32,000 nt of DNA, from assembly GCA_016795005.1 (NCBI GenBank), contig JAEUIV010000015.1, forward strand, positions 1-32,000. The letters run 5' to 3'. The translations under genes were made by a program, and so were the position numbers. This document shows positions 17,902-25,805 of the stretch, piece after piece (positions within the stretch are counted from its first letter, which is position 1; every line of letters begins with the position of its first letter). The DNA comes from Phycisphaerae bacterium. GTDB taxonomy: Bacteria; Planctomycetota; Phycisphaerae; Phycisphaerales; UBA1924. The notes beneath the pieces were generated by a model. That model did no database searches, was not told the DNA's origin, and saw nothing but the letters and a program-made list of their open reading frames with translations.

Positions 17902-20028
17902 ATGCCACGACGACTCACCCACGCACTCGCCCCACTGACCGCCGCGATCTTCCTGGCCGCCGGTGGCTGCGCCTCGCTCAACCCCAAGCCGGACATCGAC
18001 CGCGCCGCTGCGACCGTGCGGGAGCGCTCCGGGTACGCGGCCGATTGGACCGCGCCGTGGTCGGACCGGTTCGAGGCGTGGGACGGAATCAGCCCGCTCG
18101 CGGCGGACCAGGCGATCGTGACGGCGCTCAAGAACAACCGCCGCATCAGGGCCGATGTCGAGTCGATCGCGGCGGGCCGGGCGGACTTGGTGCAGGCGGG
18201 GTTGCTCCCCAACCCCGTGGTCTCGCTGACGCTGCGGTTCCCGTTCGACCCGGTGAGCGGGGGCTCGTTCGTCGGAGCGCAGGCGGTCCAGACGCTGACG
18301 GCCCTGTGGCTCCGTGACGGCAAGATCAAGGCCGCCGACGCCCGGCTCAACTCGACCGTGATCGATGTCTCCGACAAGGCGCTCCGGCTGGTCGCCGATG
18401 TGAAGGGATCGCACGCGAAGATTCTGTACGGACAGCGCGGCGTCACGATCACCGAGACGTCCATTCACGCCGCCAAGCAGCTCGTTGAGAAGATCGAGAA
18501 GCAGCGCGAGGCGGGGGCGGCGACGCAACTCGCCGTCAACCGCGCTCGTCAACAGGTCGTCACGCTCGAAGAAGAACTGCGGCGGCAGCGCCGGGAACTC
18601 GCCAAGGAGCGGCGGCGAATCCTGGAGCTCATGGGCTTCGCGTCCGCGGCGGATGGATGGAGCGCGGCGGACGCCGCCGCCGAGGAAGCGTCTGATCACG
18701 AGCCCACGCCCCCGCCGTCGATCACCGAGGATGTCGTGATCCGGCTTGTGACCACGCAGCGCCTTGACGTGGCCGCCAGTCGGGCACTGGTCGAGGCGAG
18801 CGCGGCGGACCTGAGCGTTGAGGAGCGGAATCGGCTCAAGGACCTCGGGCTGGGAGTGGACTTCGAGCGGGATGTGGATGGCAAAATGACCATAGGGCCG
18901 ACGCTGGATGTTCCAATCCCGATCTTCGACAGCAACCAGGCACAGATCGCCAAGGCGGGATCGCTCGCGAGGACGGCCCTGGCCACCCACGAAGCGATCT
19001 TGCAGAAGGGAATCCGCGAGGCGAGAACGGCGTACATCGACGCGACCGAGGCCGCCATCGCCGCGGACGAGTTCCGGCACAGCACGCTGGGAGGGCGCGA
19101 GAACCTCTCGCAGCGCCTCCACTTCAACGAGCAGAACGCCGGGGCCGCGTTCCAAGCGGGCGAGATCACACTCATCGACTGGCTGGATGTGCTGCGCGAG
19201 CGCCAGTCGGCGATGCAGACGCTCAACGACCTGCGACTCGACGCGGCGCTGGCCCGTATTGAGTTGGAGTACGCCGTTGGCGGACGGCTGGAAGCGCCTC
19301 CGACGGACTCCGACGCGGCGGGCCCGCCATCCGCGACCCCTGATGATGCCAAGGTGTTCTGGGTCGGCGAGCAGCACAAGGCCGTCCACGACGGCGACTT
19401 CGGTGCCAAGGTGCGGCTCGCGGACCTGGCCAGGCAGCCGCACTTGTTCGCCATTGGGCCGCTGGCGGGACTCAAGGGCGAGATCACGGTCATCGACGGC
19501 CAGGCCGCCATTGCGACCGGCGAGGGTGGCGCAATCCAAACCGCGTCCAGCCTCGACCACGGCGCCGCGTTCCTGGTGTACACACACGCCGCCACGTGGA
19601 AGGCCGCGCCGCTGCCCGGCAGTGTGCGCACGGTCGCGGACCTGGAGGCATACCTCCCTGAGGCCGCGAAGGCCGCCGGGGTGAACATCGAGGCGCCGTT
19701 CGCATTCCGCATCGAGGGCAGGGCCGAATCCTTGGCCTATCACGTACTCAACCGGCCCGATGATGCGCCCGCAACCTTTGAGGCCCACGAGAAATCGAAG
19801 GTGCATGCCAGCTTCGCCGGTGTGCCCGTCCGCATGATCGGGTTCTACTCCACGCGGCACCGGGGTGTCTTCACACCCGGCGACAGCGACCTGCATGTCC
19901 ACTTCGTGACCGGCGACGGCACCGCGGCTGGCCATGTCGAGTCATTTGAGGTCGCACCCGGTGCCACCCTCTCCTTCGCCATTCCTCCTCTTGGCAACGG
20001 GTCCAAGGAATCCTCGTCCGGGAGATGA
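17902..20028 (+). CDS. TolC-like outer-membrane lipoprotein fused to an acetolactate-decarboxylase-like domain
   Basis: The 708-residue protein starts best at ATG 17902, with GGAG nine bases upstream (ATG 17893 abuts the GGAG). A lipobox ends in Cys23 (AAGGC). Residues about 50-470 are an OEP/TolC channel (VQAGLLPNPVVSLTLRF, long Ala/Arg/Glu helices, SARQ-like coiled coils). From about 481 the chain becomes an AlsD/BudA-type domain: FWVGEQHKAVHDGDFG, FAIGPLAGLKGEITVIDG, FAFRIEGR, then His665, His667 and His678 in DLHVHFVTG...AGHVESF. This H-x-H-x10-H spacing equals that of the zinc ligands of bacterial acetolactate decarboxylase. I know of no standard role for this fusion. The protein probably serves the second RND system, which otherwise lacks an outer-membrane factor. 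Confidence 0.85.
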   Translation: MPRRLTHALAPLTAAIFLAAGGCASLNPKPDIDRAAATVRERSGYAADWTAPWSDRFEAWDGISPLAADQAIVTALKNNRRIRADVESIAAGRADLVQAGLLPNPVVSLTLRFPFDPVSGGSFVGAQAVQTLTALWLRDGKIKAADARLNSTVIDVSDKALRLVADVKGSHAKILYGQRGVTITETSIHAAKQLVEKIEKQREAGAATQLAVNRARQQVVTLEEELRRQRRELAKERRRILELMGFASAADGWSAADAAAEEASDHEPTPPPSITEDVVIRLVTTQRLDVAASRALVEASAADLSVEERNRLKDLGLGVDFERDVDGKMTIGPTLDVPIPIFDSNQAQIAKAGSLARTALATHEAILQKGIREARTAYIDATEAAIAADEFRHSTLGGRENLSQRLHFNEQNAGAAFQAGEITLIDWLDVLRERQSAMQTLNDLRLDAALARIELEYAVGGRLEAPPTDSDAAGPPSATPDDAKVFWVGEQHKAVHDGDFGAKVRLADLARQPHLFAIGPLAGLKGEITVIDGQAAIATGEGGAIQTASSLDHGAAFLVYTHAATWKAAPLPGSVRTVADLEAYLPEAAKAAGVNIEAPFAFRIEGRAESLAYHVLNRPDDAPATFEAHEKSKVHASFAGVPVRMIGFYSTRHRGVFTPGDSDLHVHFVTGDGTAAGHVESFEVAPGATLSFAIPPLGNGSKESSSGR

Positions 20029-20036
20029 AAGCAACT

Positions 20037-20073
20037 GTCCGATCCCGGCCCACGCGGTCGTTCCGCGTCGGAC
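20037..20073 (+). other. Stem-loop in the gap after the TolC-fusion gene
   Basis: The inner arms ACGCGG and CCGCGT surround TCGTT, and the outer arms GTCCG and CGGAC extend the stem across an unpaired nine-base bulge on the left side. It lies within the 81-base gap before the Met-rich protein gene. Its function is unknown, and no T-run follows. Confidence 0.3.
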
Positions 20074-20109
20074 CGCATCAGATGCACGCCTCTCTGAAAG
20101 GAACACATC

Positions 20110-21162
20110 ATGAAGCGCACTTCGAACACGATCCTCACCGCCGTGGCCGCGATGACACTCCTCGCCTTTGCGGGGCACTCGTTCGCCCAACCTCAACCCG
20201 CGACTCCGCCGGCCGCCCACCCCGCCACACCTCCCGCGGGCGTGGACCCGGCGACACACGCGTCACACCTCAAGCAGGCCGCTGACGCACAGCCAGGAGC
20301 GGCGGGCGACGCGAACACCGACCTGGTCAATCAGGTCGCTGCTCTGCGCGCCGAGGTCGCCAGGCTTCAGGCAGCGCTCATGCAGGGACACACTGCGCAG
20401 CCTTCGACCAACACGGGCGGTGGCATGGGGATGGGAGGGAGGGGCAGGATGCAAGGGCCCATGGGCGGCGGTCGGATGCAGCCCATGCCGTCGATGCCGG
20501 CTCAGCCCATGCCGGGAGCGAGCGGCATGGCGGGCATGTCGGGGGGTGGTGCTCAGCCCGGTGGCGCAGGCATGGGAATGGACCAGATGATGATGGGTGG
20601 AATGGGCGGCGGTGCCTCAGGCGGGGGCATGGGAGGGATGTCCGGCGGCGGTGGCGGGATGGGCATGGACGGCATGATGAAGATGATGGGCATGGGCAAC
20701 ATGCCCATGGGCGGCGCGGGAAGCCCTGCGGCGATGGCGATGCCTTCGGCGCTGCCTGGGTTCCCCGGCGCCTCGCACATCTACCACGTCGGCGCGACCG
20801 GGTTCTTTCTTGATCACCCTGAACACATCACCCTGACGGTCGAGCAGCAGACTGCGCTGAGCCAGAAGAAGGAGCAGGCATTGCTCCAGCAGGCCGAGTT
20901 CCAACGAAAGACCGCGCAGGCCGAGCAGGAGTTGTGGGTGCTGACCGCGGCCGATCAGCCCGACACGATGGCGATCGACAAGAAGGTTCAGGAGATCGCC
21001 AAACTCCAGGGTGACCAAAGGGTGGCCTTCATCCGCGCTGTCGGCGAGGCGGCCAAGGTGCTGACCGACGACCAGCGGAAAGAACTCACCGGGATGCTCC
21101 CGCCCGCGCCGACGCCGATGGCCCCCGCTGCGCCGGCTGCACCCGGGATGCCGGACATGTGA
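20110..21162 (+). CDS. Secreted Met/Gly-rich protein with Spy/CpxP-like LTxxQ region
   Basis: This 350-residue protein has AAAGGA before its ATG. A signal peptide (to about residue 26, FAQ) is followed by a Pro/Ala/His linker and a short coiled coil (about 70-95). Residues about 105-208 are a low-complexity block of Met and Gly (GMGMDQMMMGGMGG and similar), well suited to Cu(I) or Ag(I) binding through thioether sulphur. Residues about 240-330 resemble Spy/CpxP/ZraP helices, with LTVEQQTALSQKK at the start and LTDDQRKELTGML at the end. Such proteins act in the periplasm as metal binders and chaperones. The Met/Gly block is far longer than in typical family members. Confidence 0.72.
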   Translation: MKRTSNTILTAVAAMTLLAFAGHSFAQPQPATPPAAHPATPPAGVDPATHASHLKQAADAQPGAAGDANTDLVNQVAALRAEVARLQAALMQGHTAQPSTNTGGGMGMGGRGRMQGPMGGGRMQPMPSMPAQPMPGASGMAGMSGGGAQPGGAGMGMDQMMMGGMGGGASGGGMGGMSGGGGGMGMDGMMKMMGMGNMPMGGAGSPAAMAMPSALPGFPGASHIYHVGATGFFLDHPEHITLTVEQQTALSQKKEQALLQQAEFQRKTAQAEQELWVLTAADQPDTMAIDKKVQEIAKLQGDQRVAFIRAVGEAAKVLTDDQRKELTGMLPPAPTPMAPAAPAAPGMPDM

Positions 21163-21208
21163 GTCCCTCGCGTTTTCAACGCACGCACGTCATTCAAGGA
21201 GAATCGCC

Positions 21209-21553
21209 ATGACAACTCGAGATCGGAACTGCAAGCCTGGCGGATTGGTCGTGTCAACCAATGCGCCCAAGGCCAAGCGCGTCTTTGTTGCCGGCACGTT
21301 CAATGACTGGAGTCCGTCCACGCACCCGCTCAAGCGCACCGGGGATGGTCACTGGGTCTTGATGCTGGACCTCCCCCCGGGGCGGTACGAGTACAAGTTC
21401 GTCATCGACGGCCAGTGGTGCTGCGAGCAGGGGTGTGACGAGGCCTACCACGACTGCCCCGGCTGTGTGGCCAACCAGTACGGCACGATGAACCGCGTGC
21501 TCATTGTCGAAGACCTCGCGGAGCGGAGGGATCGAGCACGCCAACTCAACTGA
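21209..21553 (+). CDS. Stand-alone CBM48/AMPK-beta-like domain with Cys-rich insert
   Basis: This is a 114-residue protein with no signal peptide, AAGGAGA upstream, and an ATG at 21209. VFVAGTFNDWSPSTHPL and LPPGRYEYKFVIDGQW are the hallmarks of the early-set/CBM48 glycogen-binding fold found in AMPK beta subunits and alpha-glucan enzymes. The loop after DGQW carries five cysteines (CCEQGC and CPGC) where most members have a charged loop, and it ends in the usual GTMNRVL strand. No enzyme domain is attached. The Cys cluster could bind metal. The gene ends nine bases before the next ATG and appears to lead the reductase-cytochrome operon. Confidence 0.75.
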   Translation: MTTRDRNCKPGGLVVSTNAPKAKRVFVAGTFNDWSPSTHPLKRTGDGHWVLMLDLPPGRYEYKFVIDGQWCCEQGCDEAYHDCPGCVANQYGTMNRVLIVEDLAERRDRARQLN

Positions 21554-21562
21554 GGAAGCCGC

Positions 21563-21967
21563 ATGGACCCGGAACAGTCATATCAGGTGCGCAGCGCGTT
21601 GGTATGGGCGGCGGTGATCGCCGCCGCCCACTTCCTGCTTGGGACGAACACGCACGCGGTCCACGGACTGCACATCCTGCTGGCTGGGCTGTTCCTGGTG
21701 CCAGTCTTGAAGGCAGCGGTAGCGCTCGAGCTGCGCGGCGGCGTAATAGCCGCTGCGGCGGTCAGTGCTCTCTACCTGGCTCACATCCTCTGGTCGTGGC
21801 GACACTCCCCGATGACGAATCCGGACCAGTACGCGATGATCGGCGTGTACTTCGTCGTCGGCATCTCAGCCGGGAACCTCGTCAAGACCGCCAACTTCCG
21901 CAAGTGGCAGCGCGATGAGGTGATTCGACGTTCATACCAGGCATCGTTGGGAGTCAAAGACAAATGA
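21563..21967 (+). CDS. Four-helix inner-membrane protein, unknown function
   Basis: This is a 134-residue protein with GAGGAA before its ATG. Four hydrophobic segments are visible at about residues 12-28, 36-56, 60-79 and 91-111, with a charged C-terminal tail. Two histidines near the second helix (HAVHGLH) and one in the third (LAHILW) lie close to the membrane, but their spacing does not make a clear haem site. I do not recognise the family. Its stop overlaps the reductase start (ATGA), so it is very probably made with the reductase and may be a subunit or assembly partner. Confidence 0.7.
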   Translation: MDPEQSYQVRSALVWAAVIAAAHFLLGTNTHAVHGLHILLAGLFLVPVLKAAVALELRGGVIAAAAVSALYLAHILWSWRHSPMTNPDQYAMIGVYFVVGISAGNLVKTANFRKWQRDEVIRRSYQASLGVKDK

Positions 21968-23721
21968 TCCGACCATGCCTTTCAGTCATGCTTGCGGCGA
22001 TGATGGCGCTGGGGCTTTCCGCTTCCGGGTATGCGCAGGTCAGCCCGGAGGAGCACGCCAAGCACCACCCGGGTGCCGCTCCCGCCGGTAGCCAGCCCAC
22101 GGGGCAGCCGCCGTCGCCGTCAGGCCCGGGGACGGGTGGGATGATGGAGGGCATGGGGGAGATGATGAAGAACATGGGCGCGCCCCCGCCCAAGGCGCTC
22201 TACCCCTCGTTGATGGACCTGCCCGACCTCCCGCCCGAGAAGCGTGATGAAGTACAACGCGCTGCCCATGAGCGGATGAAGAGCGGCACGGACCTCTTGG
22301 CACAGGGGCTGGACCAGCTTGTCAAGGCCGCGCCGACGACCGACTACGCGGCGATGCAGGAGGCAGTCGCCAAGCTCCGTGAGGGTTTGGCACGATTCGA
22401 CAGCGGCCTCGCGGCGCACCGAGCGATCGCCGAAGGCAAGGACCCACGGGCGCTGGCGATGCAGTGGTTCAAGGGTCAGATGAACCTGCCCGGCCCGCCG
22501 ACAGCGGCGGTCACGCACGGCGTGTGGGGCATGTCGTGGGAGCACCTCATCGGCATGGCGCTCCTGATCGCCTTCGCGGCGGCGATGATCGTGATGTACT
22601 TCTTCAAGATGCAACGGGCCGCAAAGCTCCTGCAACAGCTCGCGAGCGCGCCGCCCCGATCTTGGGGTGGCTCGCTGCGGGTCACCCGGGTCTTCTCTGA
22701 GACGCCGGTGATCAAGACTTTCCGGCTCGTCGATCCCGCTGGCGGCCCAATCCCCTTCACGTTCCTCGCCGGGCAGTTCCTCACGCTGACGATGGCCAAG
22801 GACGGGCGAACCGTCAAACGCTCCTACACCATCGCCTCGTCACCGGCGCAGCGAGATTACGTCGAGATCACCGTCAAGCGTGAGGACCAGGGGGTCGTCT
22901 CCCGGTACCTCTGCGACGAGGTCAAAGAGGGTGCGCTGCTCCAGGTCTCCGCGCCCCAGGGCGTCTTCACCTTCACGGGCACCGAGGCTGACAGCATCGT
23001 GCTCATCGGCGCCGGCGTCGGCGCCACGCCTCTCATGAGCGTGGTCCGCTTCCTCACCGACCGCGGCTGGGCCAAGCCGATCTACTTCCTGCTCTCGTTC
23101 CGCACGCCAGACGAGTACCTCTTCCGCGAGGAACTCGAGTACCTCCAGCGGCGTCATCCCAACCTGCGCGTGTCGCCCACCATGAGCCGTGCCGACGGCA
23201 CGGGTGGGGCGGCATGGACGGGCGCTAAGGGACGGATGAGCAAGGAGTTCATCACCCAGAGCGTTCCCGACCTGACCAAGCGGCGCATTCATGTGTGCGG
23301 TCCCGCGGCCATGATGGACTCGGCGCGTGCGATCCTCCTTGAGTTGGGCGTGCCGAGCGACCGGATTCGGACCGAGGCGTTCGGACCCGCGGAAAAGCCG
23401 CACGAGCGGCAGGCGGCGGTGCAGGCGGCGATGGCCGAGGCCCCATCCGCCGCCACGCCCCCCCCACAGGTCGCGTTCACGATCTCGGGCAAGACCGCTT
23501 CGCTCCCGCCCAATACGACGGTACTCGAAGCCGCCGAGCACATCGGCGTCTCGATCGACGCCTCCTGCCGCGCCGGCACCTGCGGCACCTGCAAGGTCAG
23601 GCTCCTCAAGGGCTCGGTCACGATGGCCGTCGAGGACTCGCTCGCGGCCGACGAAAGGGCCCGTGGAATCATTCTCGCCTGTCAAGCCAAGGCCACGGCG
23701 AACATCGAGGTGGAGGCCTGA
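21964..23721 (+). CDS. Membrane-anchored FAD/NAD(P)H oxidoreductase with plant-type [2Fe-2S] domain
   Basis: This 585-residue electron-transfer protein has three parts. An N-terminal signal-like helix (to about residue 25) is followed by a Pro/Met/His-rich and then helical region expected outside the cytoplasm. One membrane helix lies at about 194-217 (LIGMALLIAFAAAMIVMYFF). A ferredoxin-NADP reductase module follows, with the FAD motif RSYTIASSP at about 286, the nucleotide motif GAGVGATPLMSV at about 349 and CGPAAMM at about 444. The last 90 residues are a ferredoxin with Cys535, Cys540, Cys543 and Cys573 (C-x4-C-x2-C-x29-C). NAD(P)H oxidation on the inside and delivery of electrons to the next gene's membrane protein is the natural reading. 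Confidence 0.9.
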   Translation: MIRPCLSVMLAAMMALGLSASGYAQVSPEEHAKHHPGAAPAGSQPTGQPPSPSGPGTGGMMEGMGEMMKNMGAPPPKALYPSLMDLPDLPPEKRDEVQRAAHERMKSGTDLLAQGLDQLVKAAPTTDYAAMQEAVAKLREGLARFDSGLAAHRAIAEGKDPRALAMQWFKGQMNLPGPPTAAVTHGVWGMSWEHLIGMALLIAFAAAMIVMYFFKMQRAAKLLQQLASAPPRSWGGSLRVTRVFSETPVIKTFRLVDPAGGPIPFTFLAGQFLTLTMAKDGRTVKRSYTIASSPAQRDYVEITVKREDQGVVSRYLCDEVKEGALLQVSAPQGVFTFTGTEADSIVLIGAGVGATPLMSVVRFLTDRGWAKPIYFLLSFRTPDEYLFREELEYLQRRHPNLRVSPTMSRADGTGGAAWTGAKGRMSKEFITQSVPDLTKRRIHVCGPAAMMDSARAILLELGVPSDRIRTEAFGPAEKPHERQAAVQAAMAEAPSAATPPPQVAFTISGKTASLPPNTTVLEAAEHIGVSIDASCRAGTCGTCKVRLLKGSVTMAVEDSLAADERARGIILACQAKATANIEVEA

Positions 23722-23724
23722 CCC

Positions 23725-24486
23725 ATGCAGGAACGCGAACGCCCCATCGTGACCGGCCTCGTCCTGCTCCTGGTGGTGCTGACCCTGGGCTTCTACATCC
23801 ACCGCGATCCGCGATTCCCCGGAAGTCTGACGGGCGGGGTGCTGGGGATCTCCGCCGCGGCGCTGATGCTGGTGCCGCTGGTCTACCTCATCATCAAGCG
23901 CATCCCGCCGCTCAAGCGAGCCGTGACGCCGGCGGTGTCGATGCGAACGCTGCTGGCGATCCACATCTACGCGGGCGTGCTCGCCCCGATCCTGGGAATC
24001 CTGCACAGCGGCCACAAGTTCCAGAGCCCCCTGGGGATCGCGCTGACCACGATGATGGTCATCGTGGCGCTCAGCGGATTCGTCGGCCGTTACCTCATGG
24101 GGCAGATCACGGCGGGCACCCGCGACCAGCAGCAACTCCTCAGCGGCCTGCGCCGCGAGTACGACCGCGTCGCCGATGACCTGGTGCAGAGCCCCAACCA
24201 AGCCGCGACACTGCGACCCCTCGCGGGCTTCTTCACACGCCTTGCCGCTCCATTCTTCGTGCGGGACAGGTCCGGGCCGGCGGGCCCGCCCTCCGCGGCA
24301 GCGCGCGCCCTTCGCCTCTCGGAGTCGATGGCGGACCTGGAATACGCGATCAAGACCCGCGAAGTCGCCAAGGCCGCCTTCGGCCGATGGCTCGCCTGCC
24401 ACATCATCATCGCGCTAGTCCTGTACGCGCTGCTGGCGGTGCACGTCTGGTCGGTCTGGTACTTCGGCATCCGGTGGCTCACATGA
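23725..24486 (+). CDS. Membrane cytochrome b-like protein with two paired-histidine haem sites
   Basis: This is a 253-residue membrane protein with GGAGG eight bases before ATG, starting three bases after the reductase stop. Helices are at about 8-26, 35-58, 75-95, 103-123 and 221-245. His80 and His94 lie in the third helix and His226 and His240 in the last; each pair is 14 apart, the spacing by which two helices hold two b-type haems across a membrane. The loop at about 125-215 is charged and cytoplasmic by the positive-inside rule. No sequence family is certain; cytochrome b561/ferric-reductase-like folds are the closest idea. Its stop overlaps the heptahaem gene. Confidence 0.8.
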   Translation: MQERERPIVTGLVLLLVVLTLGFYIHRDPRFPGSLTGGVLGISAAALMLVPLVYLIIKRIPPLKRAVTPAVSMRTLLAIHIYAGVLAPILGILHSGHKFQSPLGIALTTMMVIVALSGFVGRYLMGQITAGTRDQQQLLSGLRREYDRVADDLVQSPNQAATLRPLAGFFTRLAAPFFVRDRSGPAGPPSAAARALRLSESMADLEYAIKTREVAKAAFGRWLACHIIIALVLYALLAVHVWSVWYFGIRWLT

Positions 24487-25247
24487 AACTCATCGAAGTC
24501 ATCTACGGCGTCGTGACAGTGGCCGCCCTCGGCGTGGCGGTCGCCGTCCCCTACCTCACCCACGAGCAGGGCTCCAGGTCCGTGCCCGGCTGGCAACGCA
24601 TGGTCAACCCGGGCGACCTCTCCGCCAAGCACCAGTTCCTCGCCGCCGACTGCGAGGCATGCCACACGCCGCACCAAGGCATCGTGGCGGACAAGTGCAT
24701 CGTCTGCCATGCCAACAACCAGTCGCTCCTCGCCAAGCAACCGACGGCGTTCCACGCCGATATCGGCGACTGCCGCGGCTGCCACGTCGAGCATCAGGGC
24801 TTGGCCGCCCGCCCGACCACGATGGACCACACCGTCCTCGCGGCGATCGGCGTGAAGACGCACCCGCTCCCGCCCGGCGTCTCGCTCGCGTCCCTTCCCG
24901 TCGCCCACCCGCGCATCCGGCCCGAGGAAACCGCTCTCGACTGCAACGCCTGCCACGCGAACCAGGACCCGCACCGCACGCTCTTCGGGACCGACTGCGC
25001 CTCCTGCCACGCCGCCAGCATCGCCCATGGCGGCTGGACCATCCCCGAGTTCCGCCACCCATCCCCGCTCTCGACCGACTGCAACCAGTGCCACCAAGCC
25101 CCGCCGAGCCATTACATGGAGCACTTCCAGATGGTCTCCATGACGGTGGCCCGCGTGGACCACGCGGATGTGTCGCAGTGCTTCCTCTGCCACCAGACCA
25201 ACGCATGGAACGACATCAAGGGGGTGGGCTGGTACAAGCACCACTGA
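24483..25247 (+). CDS. Membrane-anchored seven-haem cytochrome c
   Basis: This 254-residue protein starts at ATG 24483, overlapping the previous stop. An uncleaved N-terminal helix (IEVIYGVVTVAALGVAVAV) anchors it on the periplasmic side. Seven CxxCH haem-binding motifs begin at Cys57, 72, 97, 154, 172, 200 and 233, with extra histidines between them (HQG, HVEH, HPLP) as likely distal ligands. The close spacing is like cytochrome c7/c3 and other small multihaem carriers. Set after a NAD(P)H reductase and a two-haem membrane protein, it is the likely exit of electrons to a periplasmic acceptor, which may be a metal ion, an enzyme or haem oxygenase; the sequence does not say which. Confidence 0.92.
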   Translation: MKLIEVIYGVVTVAALGVAVAVPYLTHEQGSRSVPGWQRMVNPGDLSAKHQFLAADCEACHTPHQGIVADKCIVCHANNQSLLAKQPTAFHADIGDCRGCHVEHQGLAARPTTMDHTVLAAIGVKTHPLPPGVSLASLPVAHPRIRPEETALDCNACHANQDPHRTLFGTDCASCHAASIAHGGWTIPEFRHPSPLSTDCNQCHQAPPSHYMEHFQMVSMTVARVDHADVSQCFLCHQTNAWNDIKGVGWYKHH

Positions 25248-25318
25248 TACCGATGGAGGATCTGCCGACGAATGGTCGGACCACATCGTCAGGAGTCTCG
25301 TCCGAAGGAAAGCACGCC

Positions 25319-25795
25319 ATGAGTCATGGGGTTTCAAGAAAGCCACGGATTCGAGATGCGGGAAGGCGTGAACGCTGTGATCGCCAGCACCGTGAGTTCC
25401 CCGCAAAACTCCAACTCCAACGGACGGCGCGGCGCCTCGTGACCGCGACTGTAGTTGCATTCGCTGGCCTTATCGCCGTTGCCGCCATTGTGTTGGCACT
25501 GCAAGTACCGGACCAACAGAGCGGTGCGCCTGCTGCCAAGCGTTCCGCACTACCTCCTTTGCTGTTCGACTCGCCCGTCATGGCAGGCCTGCCGCCTCCC
25601 GGCCCCTCGACGCGCGTGCCCGTAAATCAGGTTGACCGGTTCACGGGCAAACCTATCACTGCGTCCTCCCCGACCATTCCCTACAAGGGCTATGTCGTCG
25701 CCTTCTGTTGTCCCCACAGCACCGGCTACCGCGGCGGTTGGGACCATCTCAGCGAAGCAGAGAAGGACACGTATGTCCGCGGATTCCTCAAATGA
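25319..25795 (+). CDS. Membrane-anchored YHS-like protein lacking the first Cys
   Basis: This is a 158-residue protein. ATG 25319 follows GAAGGAAAG, and the frame is open far upstream as a shadow of the cytochrome gene. A basic N-terminus of about 38 residues precedes one membrane helix (about 40-62, VTATVVAFAGLIAVAAIVLAL). Residues about 98-155 resemble the YHS-like part of the 16927 protein: VNQVDRFTGKPI, PYKGYVVAFCCPHS, then a WDHLSEAEKDTY helix. The first Cys-Pro of the site is replaced by Arg-Phe-Thr, so only the CC pair and a His remain. It may bind metal differently or have lost binding. Confidence 0.65.
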   Translation: MSHGVSRKPRIRDAGRRERCDRQHREFPAKLQLQRTARRLVTATVVAFAGLIAVAAIVLALQVPDQQSGAPAAKRSALPPLLFDSPVMAGLPPPGPSTRVPVNQVDRFTGKPITASSPTIPYKGYVVAFCCPHSTGYRGGWDHLSEAEKDTYVRGFLK

Positions 25796-25805
25796 GAGCA
25801 TAACC

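Noticed and set aside
17035-19935. A 966-codon open frame on the minus strand
   Set aside because: It is the antisense shadow of the YHS and TolC-fusion genes, with no motif or start signal.
20580-20720. Tandem repeats in DNA as a mobile or phase-variable element
   Set aside because: The repetition comes from Met/Gly codons of the secreted protein and has no fixed repeat unit.
24659-25318. Upstream extension of the 25319 gene through the cytochrome region
   Set aside because: The extension is out of frame with the heptahaem cytochrome and reads as Arg/Pro-rich shadow; the ATG at 25319 has a purine-rich site and begins a sensible membrane protein.
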